Assembly: GCA_046292765.1 (NCBI GenBank)
Contig: JBKBQA010000003.1
Location: 310,001-374,000, forward strand
Source: PGZG01 sp046292765
GTDB lineage: Bacteria > Pseudomonadota > Gammaproteobacteria > Pseudomonadales > Alcanivoracaceae
Direction: 5' to 3'
Length of the DNA: 64,000 nt
The position numbers and the translations under genes are program-made. Below, piece after piece: positions 32,359 to 41,163 of this stretch. Numbering within the stretch: the first letter of the stretch is position 1; each line of letters begins with the position of its first letter. The notes beneath the pieces are model-generated. The model saw only the letters and a program-made list of their open reading frames with translations, did no database searches and was not told the DNA's origin.

Positions 32359-34827
32359 TCAGAATGACAACTTCAATGCGGGATCAATCGCCAGCAACTG
32401 CTCGCGGAACAGGGTGCTGATACGCTCCAGCGCCGCCTTGTCGCGGCCCTCAAAGCGGGCCACCAGCACAGCACTGGTGTTGGAGGCGCGCACCAGCCCC
32501 CAGCCATCGTCGAAATCCACCCGCAGACCATCGATGGTGGTGGCAGAACCGCCGAGGCTTTCTGCTCTGGCTTTCAGCTTCTCCACTACCGCAAATTTCG
32601 CCTTGTCGGTGGAAGGAATATTGATCTCGGGTGTGGTGACGCCGGTGCGCAGCTGGCTGAACACCTGATCCGCGTCGCCGCTTTCCAGAGACAGGATTTC
32701 AAGCAGGCGGGCCGCTGCGTAAGGGCCATCATCAAAGCCATGCCAGCGGTCCGCAAAGAAAATATGGCCACTCATTTCCCCGGCCAACGGAGCGCCGGTT
32801 TCGCGCAGCTTTGCCTTGATCAGCGAATGGCCGGTGCGCCACATCAGTGGGCGGCCACCATTCTGGCTGATCACCCGGGCAAGCTCGCGGCTGCATTTGA
32901 TGTCGAAAATAATATCGGCGCCGGGCGAGCGCGACAGCAGATCGCGCGAGTACAGCATCATTAACCGGTCCGGCCAGATGATTTCGCCTTGCGGTGTCAC
33001 CACGCCGAGTCGGTCGCCATCGCCGTCAAAGGCGAGGCCGAGGTCGGCGCCGGATGATTTCACTGCAGCGATCAGGTCGCGGTAGTTGTCCGGGTTGCTG
33101 GTGTCCGGGTGATGGTTGGGGAAGTTGCCGTCGACCTCCATGAACAGCGGAATAATCTCACAACCCAGCTGGCTGAAAAGCCGCTCCACCACGGGGCCGG
33201 CAATGCCATTGCCGCAATCCACCGCAATTTTCATCGGTCGAGCCAGGACGATATCGCGCGCGATCTCCTCAACATAGCGATCGCGGATGTCCTGTTGCCG
33301 AACCTTCCCTTCACCGCTGGCGAGATCGCCACGGGCAAGTCGCTCACGCAGCCCGCGGATGCGCTCACCTGTCAGGGTGACGCCGTCAATGACGATCTTG
33401 AGCCCGTTGTGGTTGGCCGGGTTGTGGCTGCCGGTGAGGGAAATACCGGAGCGGCTGTTAAGCACATGGGTGGCGTAATAGAGCACCGGGGTAGGGGCGG
33501 CGCCGATATCAATGACATCCCGACCACTGAGCGTCAGACCACGAATCAGGGCTTCGGCCAGCTCAGGGCTGTGCAATCGGCCATCCCGACCGACGATCAC
33601 GGTTTGCTGCCCGGCTTGCAGTGCCTCGGTGCCGATGGCGCGCCCGAGTAGCTCCACATTCTCAGCCGTCAGCGTCTCGCCAACGATGCCGCGAATATCG
33701 TATTCGCGGAAAATCGACTCAGGCAGGTCGTGCCGTGTTGCTGTCGGCTCGGCCGAATCCAGCAACAGGCCTGTATCAGCGGCGCTGACCCTGAATTCCT
33801 CCATTGCCGCCTTGCGTGCTGGTACGCCCGCAGGTGTGCTAGCGGCGGGCCGCTCCACCAGTTTCCGCAAGCTCGTCGTGACAGCTTCAAGCGGGCTGAA
33901 TGTCAGCGCACCACGGGGTGAAGACTGGGCGTGGCTGGCCAGATCTTCGGCCAGATGGGCGAGTACGGCGGCGTCTTTTTTCAACGCAGTACTGGCAGCC
34001 TTGAAGGCCACGATAATGCTCCCTGTCACCAAAACCAGCATGCCCAGACCAACCACGGCAAACAGAGTCATCGCTGCCGTGTCGGCCACCGGTGTTGGTA
34101 CCGTCACGCGGACGCGCAGCCCGGCATTGCTGTTTGCGTTACCGGTGATGCCGCCGACGATGGCACTGCCACTGCTCATCAGGGTCTGGCTCGACGACTG
34201 CTGCACAACAATGTAATGGCCTTCCGTATTCAGCTGGGCAAGCAGGCGCGCAACATTCTCCAGCGGTTGCTCAATCAGCGCGAGGCCGCCGGCGGGAATG
34301 CGAGTTGCTGCGAATGCCGTTGGCGGATTGGCGACCAGCGCGGATACCGGCGCTTCAGCACTACGGGCCTGCTTGAGTAGATCCTGGGCAGTAAACGACA
34401 GGCTGTCCGGCGGCAGTAGCTGGCCCGCTGGCAGCAGTGTGATTCGTGCGCCCGGTAACGCAGCGGCCAATGCCGCCGTGGTCTCGTTGTCTGGCACTTG
34501 CAGAGCGGTAGCAACGGCAGGGTGTGCGGCCAGATAGCTCACTGCAGTTTCCACCTCGGCCATTGAGGCATCGAGCAGCGCGCTGTAGGTAACCGCGAGT
34601 TGGTCGGCCTGCTGCTGTGCACCACTTGCCTGCTGGCTCTGGAACTGCAGCCAGCCGAGGGCGCCAAGACCAACTAGCAAGGTGATAAGGCTGATACCGG
34701 CGGCGATGCCCAGATAGCGACCCATACCGTCGCCGCTCGCTGGCTTCGAGGTCGGCTTGGACGCTGCCTTCGGTTTGCGGCTGACAGCCTCTTTGTTGGT
34801 TTCCAGCTTGTCGGACTTCTTTTTCAT
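32359..34827 (-). CDS. algC: Phosphomannomutase/phosphoglucomutase AlgC with N-terminal membrane domain
   Basis: Supplies mannose-1-P and glucose-1-P for exopolysaccharide and LPS. The catalytic part covers about residues 370-822, with the phosphoserine loop TGSHNP (serine 467) and the metal site DGDGDR. Ahead of it are two membrane segments (about 38-61 and 254-276) that flank a domain of about 190 residues, probably periplasmic and sensor-like. Long AlgC forms of this type occur in pseudomonads. The start MKKKSDKL at 34827 follows GGGGG and leaves 22 bp after dut; codons further upstream would overlap dut. Confidence 0.93.
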   Translation of the reverse strand: MKKKSDKLETNKEAVSRKPKAASKPTSKPASGDGMGRYLGIAAGISLITLLVGLGALGWLQFQSQQASGAQQQADQLAVTYSALLDASMAEVETAVSYLAAHPAVATALQVPDNETTAALAAALPGARITLLPAGQLLPPDSLSFTAQDLLKQARSAEAPVSALVANPPTAFAATRIPAGGLALIEQPLENVARLLAQLNTEGHYIVVQQSSSQTLMSSGSAIVGGITGNANSNAGLRVRVTVPTPVADTAAMTLFAVVGLGMLVLVTGSIIVAFKAASTALKKDAAVLAHLAEDLASHAQSSPRGALTFSPLEAVTTSLRKLVERPAASTPAGVPARKAAMEEFRVSAADTGLLLDSAEPTATRHDLPESIFREYDIRGIVGETLTAENVELLGRAIGTEALQAGQQTVIVGRDGRLHSPELAEALIRGLTLSGRDVIDIGAAPTPVLYYATHVLNSRSGISLTGSHNPANHNGLKIVIDGVTLTGERIRGLRERLARGDLASGEGKVRQQDIRDRYVEEIARDIVLARPMKIAVDCGNGIAGPVVERLFSQLGCEIIPLFMEVDGNFPNHHPDTSNPDNYRDLIAAVKSSGADLGLAFDGDGDRLGVVTPQGEIIWPDRLMMLYSRDLLSRSPGADIIFDIKCSRELARVISQNGGRPLMWRTGHSLIKAKLRETGAPLAGEMSGHIFFADRWHGFDDGPYAAARLLEILSLESGDADQVFSQLRTGVTTPEINIPSTDKAKFAVVEKLKARAESLGGSATTIDGLRVDFDDGWGLVRASNTSAVLVARFEGRDKAALERISTLFREQLLAIDPALKLSF

Positions 34828-34849
34828 GCTGCTGTCCCCCTCGATTCTG

Positions 34850-35302
34850 TCACTGACGGCCACTATGGCCGAAGCCACCGGCGCCGCGCTCGGTGGCAGA
34901 GAATGTGTCTACCTGACGCAGCGAAACCTGCTGCACCGGGACGATAACCAGTTGGGCGATTCGATCACCAGGCTCGATGGCGAAGGCCTGATCGCTACGG
35001 TTCCAGCACGACACCATCAGTTCTCCCTGATAATCGGCGTCAATCAGGCCAACCAGATTACCGAGAACAATGCCATGTTTGTGGCCGAGACCGGAGCGCG
35101 GCAGGATCATCCCTGCATAACCGGGGTTTTCGATAAAGATCGCCATGCCGGTGGGTAATAGCAGGGTCTGGCCGGCTGTGATCACGGTGGTGTCTTTCAC
35201 CATCGCCCGCAGGTCGAGACCAGCGGAACCCGCGGTGGCATGGCCTGGTAACGGGAATTCGTGCCCGAGTCTCGGATCCAGAATCCGGAACTGCAATTCC
35301 AT
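34850..35302 (-). CDS. dut: dUTP pyrophosphatase
   Basis: Hydrolyses dUTP to dUMP and keeps uracil out of DNA. The 150-residue trimeric enzyme shows the five motifs: AGSAGLDLRA, LPRSGLGHKHGIVLGN, GLIDADYQGE, GDRIAQLVIVP and the C-terminal ATERGAGGFGHSG arm. It lies between coaBC (12 bp upstream) and algC in the usual order. Confidence 0.97.
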   Translation of the reverse strand: MELQFRILDPRLGHEFPLPGHATAGSAGLDLRAMVKDTTVITAGQTLLLPTGMAIFIENPGYAGMILPRSGLGHKHGIVLGNLVGLIDADYQGELMVSCWNRSDQAFAIEPGDRIAQLVIVPVQQVSLRQVDTFSATERGAGGFGHSGRQ

Positions 35303-35314
35303 GGAATCTCCTTG

Positions 35315-36520
35315 TCAGTGTCCGCTGCTCTGGCGGATCGCAATCAGTTCGATCAGTTGCTTGGCAATTTGCCGCTTCGATGCCAGCGGCAAGACCTTGT
35401 GGCCACCCGGCCAGATCACGGTGACCGCATTGTTGTCGCTATTGAAGCCCACGTTCTCGCCGGAGACATCATTGGTGGCGATCATGTCCAGCTTCTTGTT
35501 TTCCAGTTTGCCCCGCGCATAGTTCACCACATCCCGGGTTTCGGCAGCGAAGCCGACAGTGAACGGACGGCGCTGATGGGCTGCCACCGCCGCAACAATG
35601 TCGGGATTCTTGATCAGCGTCAGATGCACTTCTTCAGTGGATTTCTTGATCTTGTGATCGGCGGTCACCATCGGGCGGTAATCGGCCACTGCGGCAGTGG
35701 CGATAAAGATGTCGCAGCCCTCATTGACCACCGCCAGGCAGGCGTCATGCATGTCGAGTGCCCGAACAACATCGCGACGCTTGACCCGTGCCGGCGTTGG
35801 CAGGGCAACAGGTCCGGCGATCAGGGTGACACGGGCGCCAGCCTCAGCGGCAGCTTCAGCGAGGGCAAAGCCCATCTTGCCGGAGCTTTTGTTGGTGATG
35901 TATCGCACCGGGTCAATCGCTTCACGGGTGGGGCCGGCGGTGATGACCACATGCTTGCCGGTCAACAACTGGTGATCAAAGACGTTGGCCGCCGCAAGCG
36001 CGATCTCCATCGGTTCCAGCATCCGCCCGGGGCCGACATCGCCACAGGCCTGACTGCCTGAGGCCGGGCCGAACACGTGGATTGCCTTTTCCTGCAGGAT
36101 TAGCAGATTGCGCTGGGTCGCGGTGTCTGCCCACATCTGCTGGTTCATCGCCGGGGCGATCGCCACTGGCGCGCCGGTGGCGAGACACAGCGTCGAGAGC
36201 AGATCGTTGGCATGGCCATGGGCCAGGCGGGCCATGAAGTTGGCGCTGGCCGGGGCGATCAGCACCAGATCTGCCCAGCGAGCCAGTTCAATATGGCCCA
36301 TGCCGGCCTCGGCATCCGGATCCAGCAGGGTAGTGTGGACCGGGTTACCAGACAGGGCCTGCATGGTCAGGGGGGTGATGAATTCGCAGGCGCCGGCAGT
36401 CATCACTACCCGCACCTCTGCCCCGGCATCCTGAAGGCGGCGCACGAGCTCAGCGCTCTTGTAGGCGGCGATGCCGCCTGTCACACCCAGCAGGATGCGT
36501 TTGTTGACCAGTCGTTCCAT
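35315..36520 (-). CDS. coaBC: Bifunctional phosphopantothenoylcysteine synthetase/decarboxylase
   Basis: Carries out two consecutive steps of coenzyme A synthesis. The 401-residue protein has an N-terminal flavin-dependent decarboxylase domain (about 1-185; VTGGIAAYKSAEL, the PXMNXXMW-type motif PAMNQQMW, and the catalytic ACGDVGPGRM region) and a C-terminal CTP-dependent synthetase domain (about 190-395; TAGPTREAIDPVRYI, KKSTEEV). It heads the coaBC-dut-algC-argB-slmA operon. Confidence 0.97.
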   Translation of the reverse strand: MERLVNKRILLGVTGGIAAYKSAELVRRLQDAGAEVRVVMTAGACEFITPLTMQALSGNPVHTTLLDPDAEAGMGHIELARWADLVLIAPASANFMARLAHGHANDLLSTLCLATGAPVAIAPAMNQQMWADTATQRNLLILQEKAIHVFGPASGSQACGDVGPGRMLEPMEIALAAANVFDHQLLTGKHVVITAGPTREAIDPVRYITNKSSGKMGFALAEAAAEAGARVTLIAGPVALPTPARVKRRDVVRALDMHDACLAVVNEGCDIFIATAAVADYRPMVTADHKIKKSTEEVHLTLIKNPDIVAAVAAHQRRPFTVGFAAETRDVVNYARGKLENKKLDMIATNDVSGENVGFNSDNNAVTVIWPGGHKVLPLASKRQIAKQLIELIAIRQSSGH

Positions 36521-36600
36521 ATCGGGATGGCGCTTTCGGCTGAGGCAATGAGGGAGCCTAGCGTACCACTGCCGTGCCGGGTTGCGTAGTGACTGCCCAC

Positions 36601-37323
36601 TCAGGCCGGGCGATCCGCTATCAGGGTGAGCAGTTCCCAGTGCATGCCGGTCTCACCGGTATCCAGCAAGGTTGTGCCCAGCCCTCGTTGGATGGCCGCA
36701 ATGGAGCCCTCCAGCGTGTCGCTATGAAGGTCGAATAGCAGTCGGCAGAACTGGCCCATGGCGGACAGGGACGGGAAACGCCAAAGGAGAGAGACCGTTT
36801 CACAGCTGCGGACCTGCCAGCCTGCTTCCGTCAGTTCAGAGACAGTCTGCTGGCAAAGATAATGGCCGCGATGGCCGGTGCTGTTATTGGCGTCAACATA
36901 GCCATCAAGAAAGGTATGGACCGGTGAGTGTTTACCGACATCGGACAGCACCAGTCGACCGCCAGGCCGAACTACCCGGTACAGTTCCTGCCACAGCTCA
37001 CGCTTGTTCTCGATGTGATGAACGCCGGCAAGGCTGACAGCGATATCCGCACTGTGATCGGCAAAGGGCAAGGGCAACAGCGCTCCGCTGGCACCCGGGT
37101 CGCCAAATCCGGCGCTCGGTTCATGGCCCCGCCAATGGCAATCCGGCGGCAGATAGTTCCTCAAGTAGCCACCGCCTGCAGGCACATCGACGACAACATC
37201 GCCGGCCTTCACCCGAGTCCGCTGGATCAGTTGTTCGAATTCCTCGCGGCGGGCATCGGCAAAGGATCTCATGGCCTGCTCGTAGCTGCTGCCGCGGAGA
37301 TCAAACAGGTCGGTATAATTCAT
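36601..37323 (-). CDS. Class I SAM-dependent methyltransferase
   Basis: A 240-residue methyltransferase of the UbiE/type-11 kind. Motif I is VVVDVPAGGGYLRNYLP (about 42-58), and the post-motif LYRVVRPGGRLVLSDV (about 117-132) is typical. The central string AVSLAGVHHIENKRE fits motif II. It diverges from the ATP-grasp gene across 126 bp and does not belong to the conserved coaBC-radC neighbourhood. The methyl acceptor is unknown; a lipid, quinone or polyketide-like molecule are all possible. Confidence 0.82.
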   Translation of the reverse strand: MNYTDLFDLRGSSYEQAMRSFADARREEFEQLIQRTRVKAGDVVVDVPAGGGYLRNYLPPDCHWRGHEPSAGFGDPGASGALLPLPFADHSADIAVSLAGVHHIENKRELWQELYRVVRPGGRLVLSDVGKHSPVHTFLDGYVDANNSTGHRGHYLCQQTVSELTEAGWQVRSCETVSLLWRFPSLSAMGQFCRLLFDLHSDTLEGSIAAIQRGLGTTLLDTGETGMHWELLTLIADRPA

Positions 37324-37425
37324 TGTCGGCTCTAGGGCTGCCCTGAATCATGATGGGAAGGGCGTATGATTGGCGCCGAGTTTAGTAGCCGGTCGTGTCG
37401 GCGGCCAGATTCCCGAAGGTGTTTT

Positions 37426-37431
37426 TATAAT
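37426..37431 (+). promoter_or_regulatory. Possible -10 box before the ATP-grasp gene
   Basis: A perfect TATAAT lies 19 bases before ATG 37450. No convincing -35 hexamer is seen 17 bases upstream. The same bases contain ATG 37430, which opens a seven-codon frame whose TGA overlaps the ATG of the ATP-grasp gene, so the element could instead belong to a leader reading frame. Confidence 0.35.
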
Positions 37432-37449
37432 GTTGAGACTCCAGTGGCC

Positions 37450-38412
37450 ATGACTGCGTGGTCTGATCGCGTGTTGTTTACCCTGGTGGCGATCTGGGTG
37501 TGGGTGCGTCATCCCCTTCTTGCTGCGGCTTATCTACGTCGTGGTCTGCGTCATGGACGCTTGCCGGCCGTGGCTGTACCGCGCTCTGCTGATGACAAGT
37601 TCTTCTGGCGAAAAGTGTTTGACCATGACCCTCGGTTTACCCTGCTGTCAGACAAATTGGGTTGTAAGGCATGGGTGGCCGAGCGCACCTCGGCACTGAG
37701 GGTGGCGCCGGTGCTTTGGCAGGGGCGCGATCCGGCGCAGATTCCCGATGAGGTGCTGACGGGGGATGTGGTGTTCAAGGCCAACCATGGTTGTGGCACC
37801 AACCAATTTATTCACGCTGGAGATGTCTGTCGCCACACCCTGACGGCACTGGGTCGCCGTTGGCTGCGCCGCGCCCATGGACGGCGTGATCACCAATGGG
37901 GCTATTTCAACATTGAGCGGACGCTGTTCATCGAGTCGATGATTGTGCCCGCCTCCGGTCCGCTGCAGGAGCTTAAGTTTTATGTGTTCGCTGGCCGCAT
38001 CCGGCGTCTGGTCCATATCGCCGACCGCTTCGGCGGCATTCGCGCCAGTGTCTGGGAGCGCAGCGATGTCGACTATGTGCGTGCCGAGCGGACGGCGGAA
38101 GTGGCGGGGCAGGTGTTGGACATCCCGTTGCCAGCAGTGGTGGGGCTCGCCAGCGAACTGGCGTCCAGGCTCGCCGCCCCCTTCGACCATCTGCGCGTCG
38201 ATCTGCTGACAGATGGTCAGCAGCTCTGGCTTGGCGAGCTGACTGTGTACAACCTCGGTGGCTACATTTCCGGGGATGGGCACGACCCGGACGCGCCAGT
38301 GAGCCGCCACTGGGACCTCCGACGCAGTGCTTTCCTGCAGCAGCCGCCGCAGCGGGGGTGGCGCGCCCGATATGCCAAAGCCCTTTTGCGCGCGCTGCCG
38401 CCAATCTCTTAA
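37450..38412 (+). CDS. TupA-like ATP-grasp protein
   Basis: A 320-residue protein of the TupA-like ATP-grasp group, whose founder makes teichuronopeptide in Bacillus; relatives are often found with polysaccharide genes. Visible features are DKFFWRKVFDHDPRFTLLSDK split across the N-domain, the ATP-binding VFKANHGCGTNQF (about 108-120), and the C-terminal DHLRVDLL...WLGELTVYNLGG, where the Glu and Asn would bind magnesium. A short hydrophobic stretch near residues 7-22 may be a peripheral anchor. ATG 37450 is chosen because similarity begins shortly after it; ATG 37366 would add 28 unlikely residues. Substrate unknown. Confidence 0.75.
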   Translation: MTAWSDRVLFTLVAIWVWVRHPLLAAAYLRRGLRHGRLPAVAVPRSADDKFFWRKVFDHDPRFTLLSDKLGCKAWVAERTSALRVAPVLWQGRDPAQIPDEVLTGDVVFKANHGCGTNQFIHAGDVCRHTLTALGRRWLRRAHGRRDHQWGYFNIERTLFIESMIVPASGPLQELKFYVFAGRIRRLVHIADRFGGIRASVWERSDVDYVRAERTAEVAGQVLDIPLPAVVGLASELASRLAAPFDHLRVDLLTDGQQLWLGELTVYNLGGYISGDGHDPDAPVSRHWDLRRSAFLQQPPQRGWRARYAKALLRALPPIS

Positions 38413-38493
38413 CCGGATTGACGGTAATCGCGTGCAGGGAACGCCTGCCTGCCCCGACACACTGTATCCCTGCAAGAGGCCGGGGAGGACCGG

Positions 38494-39168
38494 ATGGCGA
38501 TTCGGGATTGGCCGCGGGACGAGCGACCGCGGGAAAAGTTGATACATCGTGGAGCGGACTCCCTCAGTGATGCGGAGTTGCTGGCGATCTTCCTGCGGAC
38601 GGGCCTGCGAGGGCGCACGGCGGTCGATCTGGGGCGGGATTTGCTTGGACGCAGCGGCGGGCTCCGGGAGCTCCTCGATATGCCGCTACCGAAGCTGCGC
38701 AGCCAGCCGGGGCTCGGTGATGCCCGACTGGCCCAGTTACTGGGCGCGCTGGAGCTTGGGCGCAGGTATCTGGCTGCTGAACTGGTGCGCGAGCATTCAC
38801 TGACAAAGCCGGAGGATGCCGGACGCTTCCTTCTGGCCACCCTGCGACGCTACCCGCACGAAGTGTTTGCCTGTCTGTTTCTCGACAATCGTCACCGGGT
38901 GCTCGCCTTTGAGGAGCTGTTCCGGGGTACCATTGACGGCGCCGCTGTCTATCCCCGTGAGGTGGTGCGGCGGGCGCTCGATCACAATGCTGCCGCCCTG
39001 ATTCTTGCCCACAACCACCCTTCCGGGGTGGCAGAGCCCAGCGAAGCGGACCGCTCGATCACCCGCCGGCTGGTCGAGGCGCTGGGACTGGTCGACGTTC
39101 GGGTGCTGGATCATCTGGTGATTGGCGACGGCCACTGGGTGTCGCTGGCGGAGCGCGGTTGGTTGTGA
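38494..39168 (+). CDS. radC: RadC family JAB/MPN domain protein
   Basis: A 224-residue protein with an N-terminal helix-hairpin-helix region (about 1-90, SLSDAELLAIFLRTG) and a C-terminal JAMM metalloprotease-like domain. The zinc motif is HNHPSG at 173-178 with the aspartate in EPSEAD at about 186. Despite its name, a direct role in DNA repair is doubtful. It sits between the coaBC region and rpmB, as in most gammaproteobacteria. Confidence 0.93.
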   Translation: MAIRDWPRDERPREKLIHRGADSLSDAELLAIFLRTGLRGRTAVDLGRDLLGRSGGLRELLDMPLPKLRSQPGLGDARLAQLLGALELGRRYLAAELVREHSLTKPEDAGRFLLATLRRYPHEVFACLFLDNRHRVLAFEELFRGTIDGAAVYPREVVRRALDHNAAALILAHNHPSGVAEPSEADRSITRRLVEALGLVDVRVLDHLVIGDGHWVSLAERGWL

Positions 39169-39203
39169 GCGCCGGTCATATCGGGCATTTGATCTGATCC
39201 GGC

Positions 39204-39232
39204 TTGTACCCCCGCTGGCCTTCTGGTATAAA
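39204..39232 (+). promoter_or_regulatory. Sigma70-type promoter for rpmB-rpmG
   Basis: TTGTAC (39204-39209) and TATAAA (39227-39232) are separated by 17 bases, the optimal spacing, and the -10 is extended by TGG. Transcription would start at about 39239, giving a leader of about 45 bases before rpmB. Strong promoters are expected for ribosomal protein genes. Confidence 0.75.
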
Positions 39233-39283
39233 ACGCGCCTTTTCCGGGGGCGTCTCCCCCGTGATCGATGTCGGAGCAAGACA

Positions 39284-39520
39284 ATGTCCAGAGTTTGCCA
39301 GGTTACCGGGAAGCGTCCGATTACGGGCCACCATGTTTCTCACTCGAACATCAAGACCAAGCGTCGTTTCGAGCCGAATTTGCACCACCACCGTTTCTGG
39401 GTTGAGTCCGAGAAGCGTTTTGTGCGTCTGCGCGTCTCCTCAAAGGGCATGCGGATCATCGACAAGCTGGGTATCGACGCGGTCCTGACCGACGTCCGTG
39501 CCCGTGGCATCAAGGTCTAA
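39284..39520 (+). CDS. rpmB: 50S ribosomal protein L28
   Basis: The 78-residue L28 begins MSRVCQVTGKRPITGHHVSH, the standard family signature, and ends in DVRARGIKV. The ATG at 39284 is preceded by GGAG at a nine-base distance. The frame extends upstream through the promoter, which is not coding. It is followed by rpmG after 11 bp. Confidence 0.98.
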   Translation: MSRVCQVTGKRPITGHHVSHSNIKTKRRFEPNLHHHRFWVESEKRFVRLRVSSKGMRIIDKLGIDAVLTDVRARGIKV

Positions 39521-39531
39521 GGAGACAGGTC

Positions 39532-39702
39532 ATGGCCAAGAGCGGCGCTCGCGAAAAGATCAAGCTGGTTTCTACTGGTGGTACCGGTCACTTCTATACC
39601 ACCACCAAGAACAAGCGTAACCACCCGGAAAAACTGGAAATGAACAAGTTTGACCCGGTGCTGCGCAAGTATGTCCCGTATAAAGAAGGCAAGATCAAGT
39701 AA
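39532..39702 (+). CDS. rpmG: 50S ribosomal protein L33
   Basis: A 56-residue protein, MAKSGAREKIKLVS at the start, then GTGHFYTTTKNKR and the C-terminus YKEGKIK. It is the zinc-free (C-minus) form, as none of the four cysteines of the zinc-binding L33 type are present. GGAGACAGGTC precedes the ATG. It is the second gene of rpmB-rpmG and is followed by a strong terminator. Confidence 0.98.
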   Translation: MAKSGAREKIKLVSTGGTGHFYTTTKNKRNHPEKLEMNKFDPVLRKYVPYKEGKIK

Positions 39703-39730
39703 GCATTGCTGAACGATTCTGACTTCAAAT

Positions 39731-39757
39731 AAAAAACCCGGCATGGCCGGGTTTTTT
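39731..39757. terminator. Bidirectional intrinsic terminator between rpmG and desA-like gene
   Basis: CCCGGC (39737-39742) pairs with GCCGGG (39746-39751) over an ATG loop, flanked by six A on one side and six T on the other. This ends rpmBG transcription and equally that of the convergent desaturase gene. Confidence 0.92.
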
Positions 39758-39779
39758 ATTGTCTGCCAAACCGCCGCGC

Positions 39780-40964
39780 TTACGCGCTAGCGGGCTGCAC
39801 GGTATAGGACTTGAGCTGTTCGGAGAAGTCCTGCAGGGCACGGATTCCGGAAGCCTCTGCCTCCCGGCACCACTCCCGCAGAGCCTCTACCATGTCCTGA
39901 GAGGAAGCGCTGGTACGCGACCAGACATCCTGCAGGCGCAGTCGGTACTCATAGATGGCAGCCAGCGTCTCGTTATTCGACACCAGCAGCGACAGCTTCT
40001 CCTTGCCCCGCTCAGTAATCAGGCTGTCTTCACGGTGCAGCAGGGTGCCGGCACGGCGGAAAAATGCACGAGTCGCTTCGGAGGCACGGGCCTTCTCTTC
40101 GCGGACCACCGGCATGATCACGTCCTGACGATAGCGGGCCATGACCTGAAACCGGTTCTGCATCAGAGCACGCAGGGTGTCCATATCTATGGTGGTCTTG
40201 TTCTCTGCGAACACCGGGCGTGGTGGCACTTTGTTGACTTTGGCGAGCCGCAGCTTTTCGAACAGGCGGATCCAGGCCCAGCCCATATCGAACTCGAAGC
40301 GGCGTACCGACAGCTTGGCCGAGTTCGGGTAGGTGTGGTGGTTATTGTGCAGTTCTTCACCGCCGATAAGGATGCCCCAGGGCACGATATTGCGCGAAGC
40401 GTCGCGGCATTCGAAGTTTCGGTAGCCCCAGAAGTGGCCAATGCCGTTGATGACGCCAGCGGCAAACACCGGGATCCACATCATCTGTACAGCCCAGATG
40501 GTAATGCCGATGGCGCCAAAGCAAAGCAGATTCATGGCGCCCATCAGGGCGATGCCGAGATTCGGGAAGCGACTGTACAGGCGGCGCTCAATCCAGTCGT
40601 CCGGGGTGCCGGCGCCGAAGCGGTCCAGTGTTTCCTGATTGCGGGCTTCGGCCTGATAGAGCTCTGCGCCCTCCCGAAGAACCTTGCCAATGCCTTTGAC
40701 CACCGGGCTGTGCGGATCGTTTTCGGTTTCGCAAAAGGCATGGTGTTTTCGGTGAATCGCGGTCCACGCCTTGGTGTTGGTGGCGGTAGTGAGCCAGAGC
40801 CAGAAGCGAAAGAAATGGGCCAGCGCCGGGTGCAGATCCAGTGCCCGATGGGCTGAATGCCGGTGCAGGTAAACCGTGACGCTGACGATGGTGATGTGGG
40901 TCAGCGCCAGGATGATCAGTACCACCTGCCAGGCGGTTGGGGAAAACAGGCCGTTGAGACTCAT
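39780..40964 (-). CDS. desA: Delta-9 fatty acid desaturase, DesA type
   Basis: A 394-residue membrane di-iron desaturase of the stearoyl-CoA desaturase-like type. The histidine boxes are HRHSAHR near residue 34, HRKHH at about 70 and HNNHH at about 203, and hydrophobic segments lie at about 10-28, 43-60 and 140-190. It resembles DesA of Pseudomonas aeruginosa, which desaturates phospholipid acyl chains in place under oxygen. The C-terminal 130 residues are soluble and helical. It is a single gene, ending at the rpmG terminator. No reductase partner is adjacent. Confidence 0.85.
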   Translation of the reverse strand: MSLNGLFSPTAWQVVLIILALTHITIVSVTVYLHRHSAHRALDLHPALAHFFRFWLWLTTATNTKAWTAIHRKHHAFCETENDPHSPVVKGIGKVLREGAELYQAEARNQETLDRFGAGTPDDWIERRLYSRFPNLGIALMGAMNLLCFGAIGITIWAVQMMWIPVFAAGVINGIGHFWGYRNFECRDASRNIVPWGILIGGEELHNNHHTYPNSAKLSVRRFEFDMGWAWIRLFEKLRLAKVNKVPPRPVFAENKTTIDMDTLRALMQNRFQVMARYRQDVIMPVVREEKARASEATRAFFRRAGTLLHREDSLITERGKEKLSLLVSNNETLAAIYEYRLRLQDVWSRTSASSQDMVEALREWCREAEASGIRALQDFSEQLKSYTVQPASA

Positions 40965-41163
40965 GGAAGTTCCACTGCGGGTTGAATTGTCTGCTGCTCT
41001 ATTCTGACCCGATTTTGGGCCGAGCCGCCATCAGCGTACAGGGTGAAGTGTGACAGTTTGCGTCCACCCCCGTCATTTGCCATTGGCGCCAACGCCGGCG
41101 GCTGGTGCCGGCCGATACCCTGAGGTAACGTCGGTCGTCCCGAGCTGCCGTCGTCAGTGTGCC

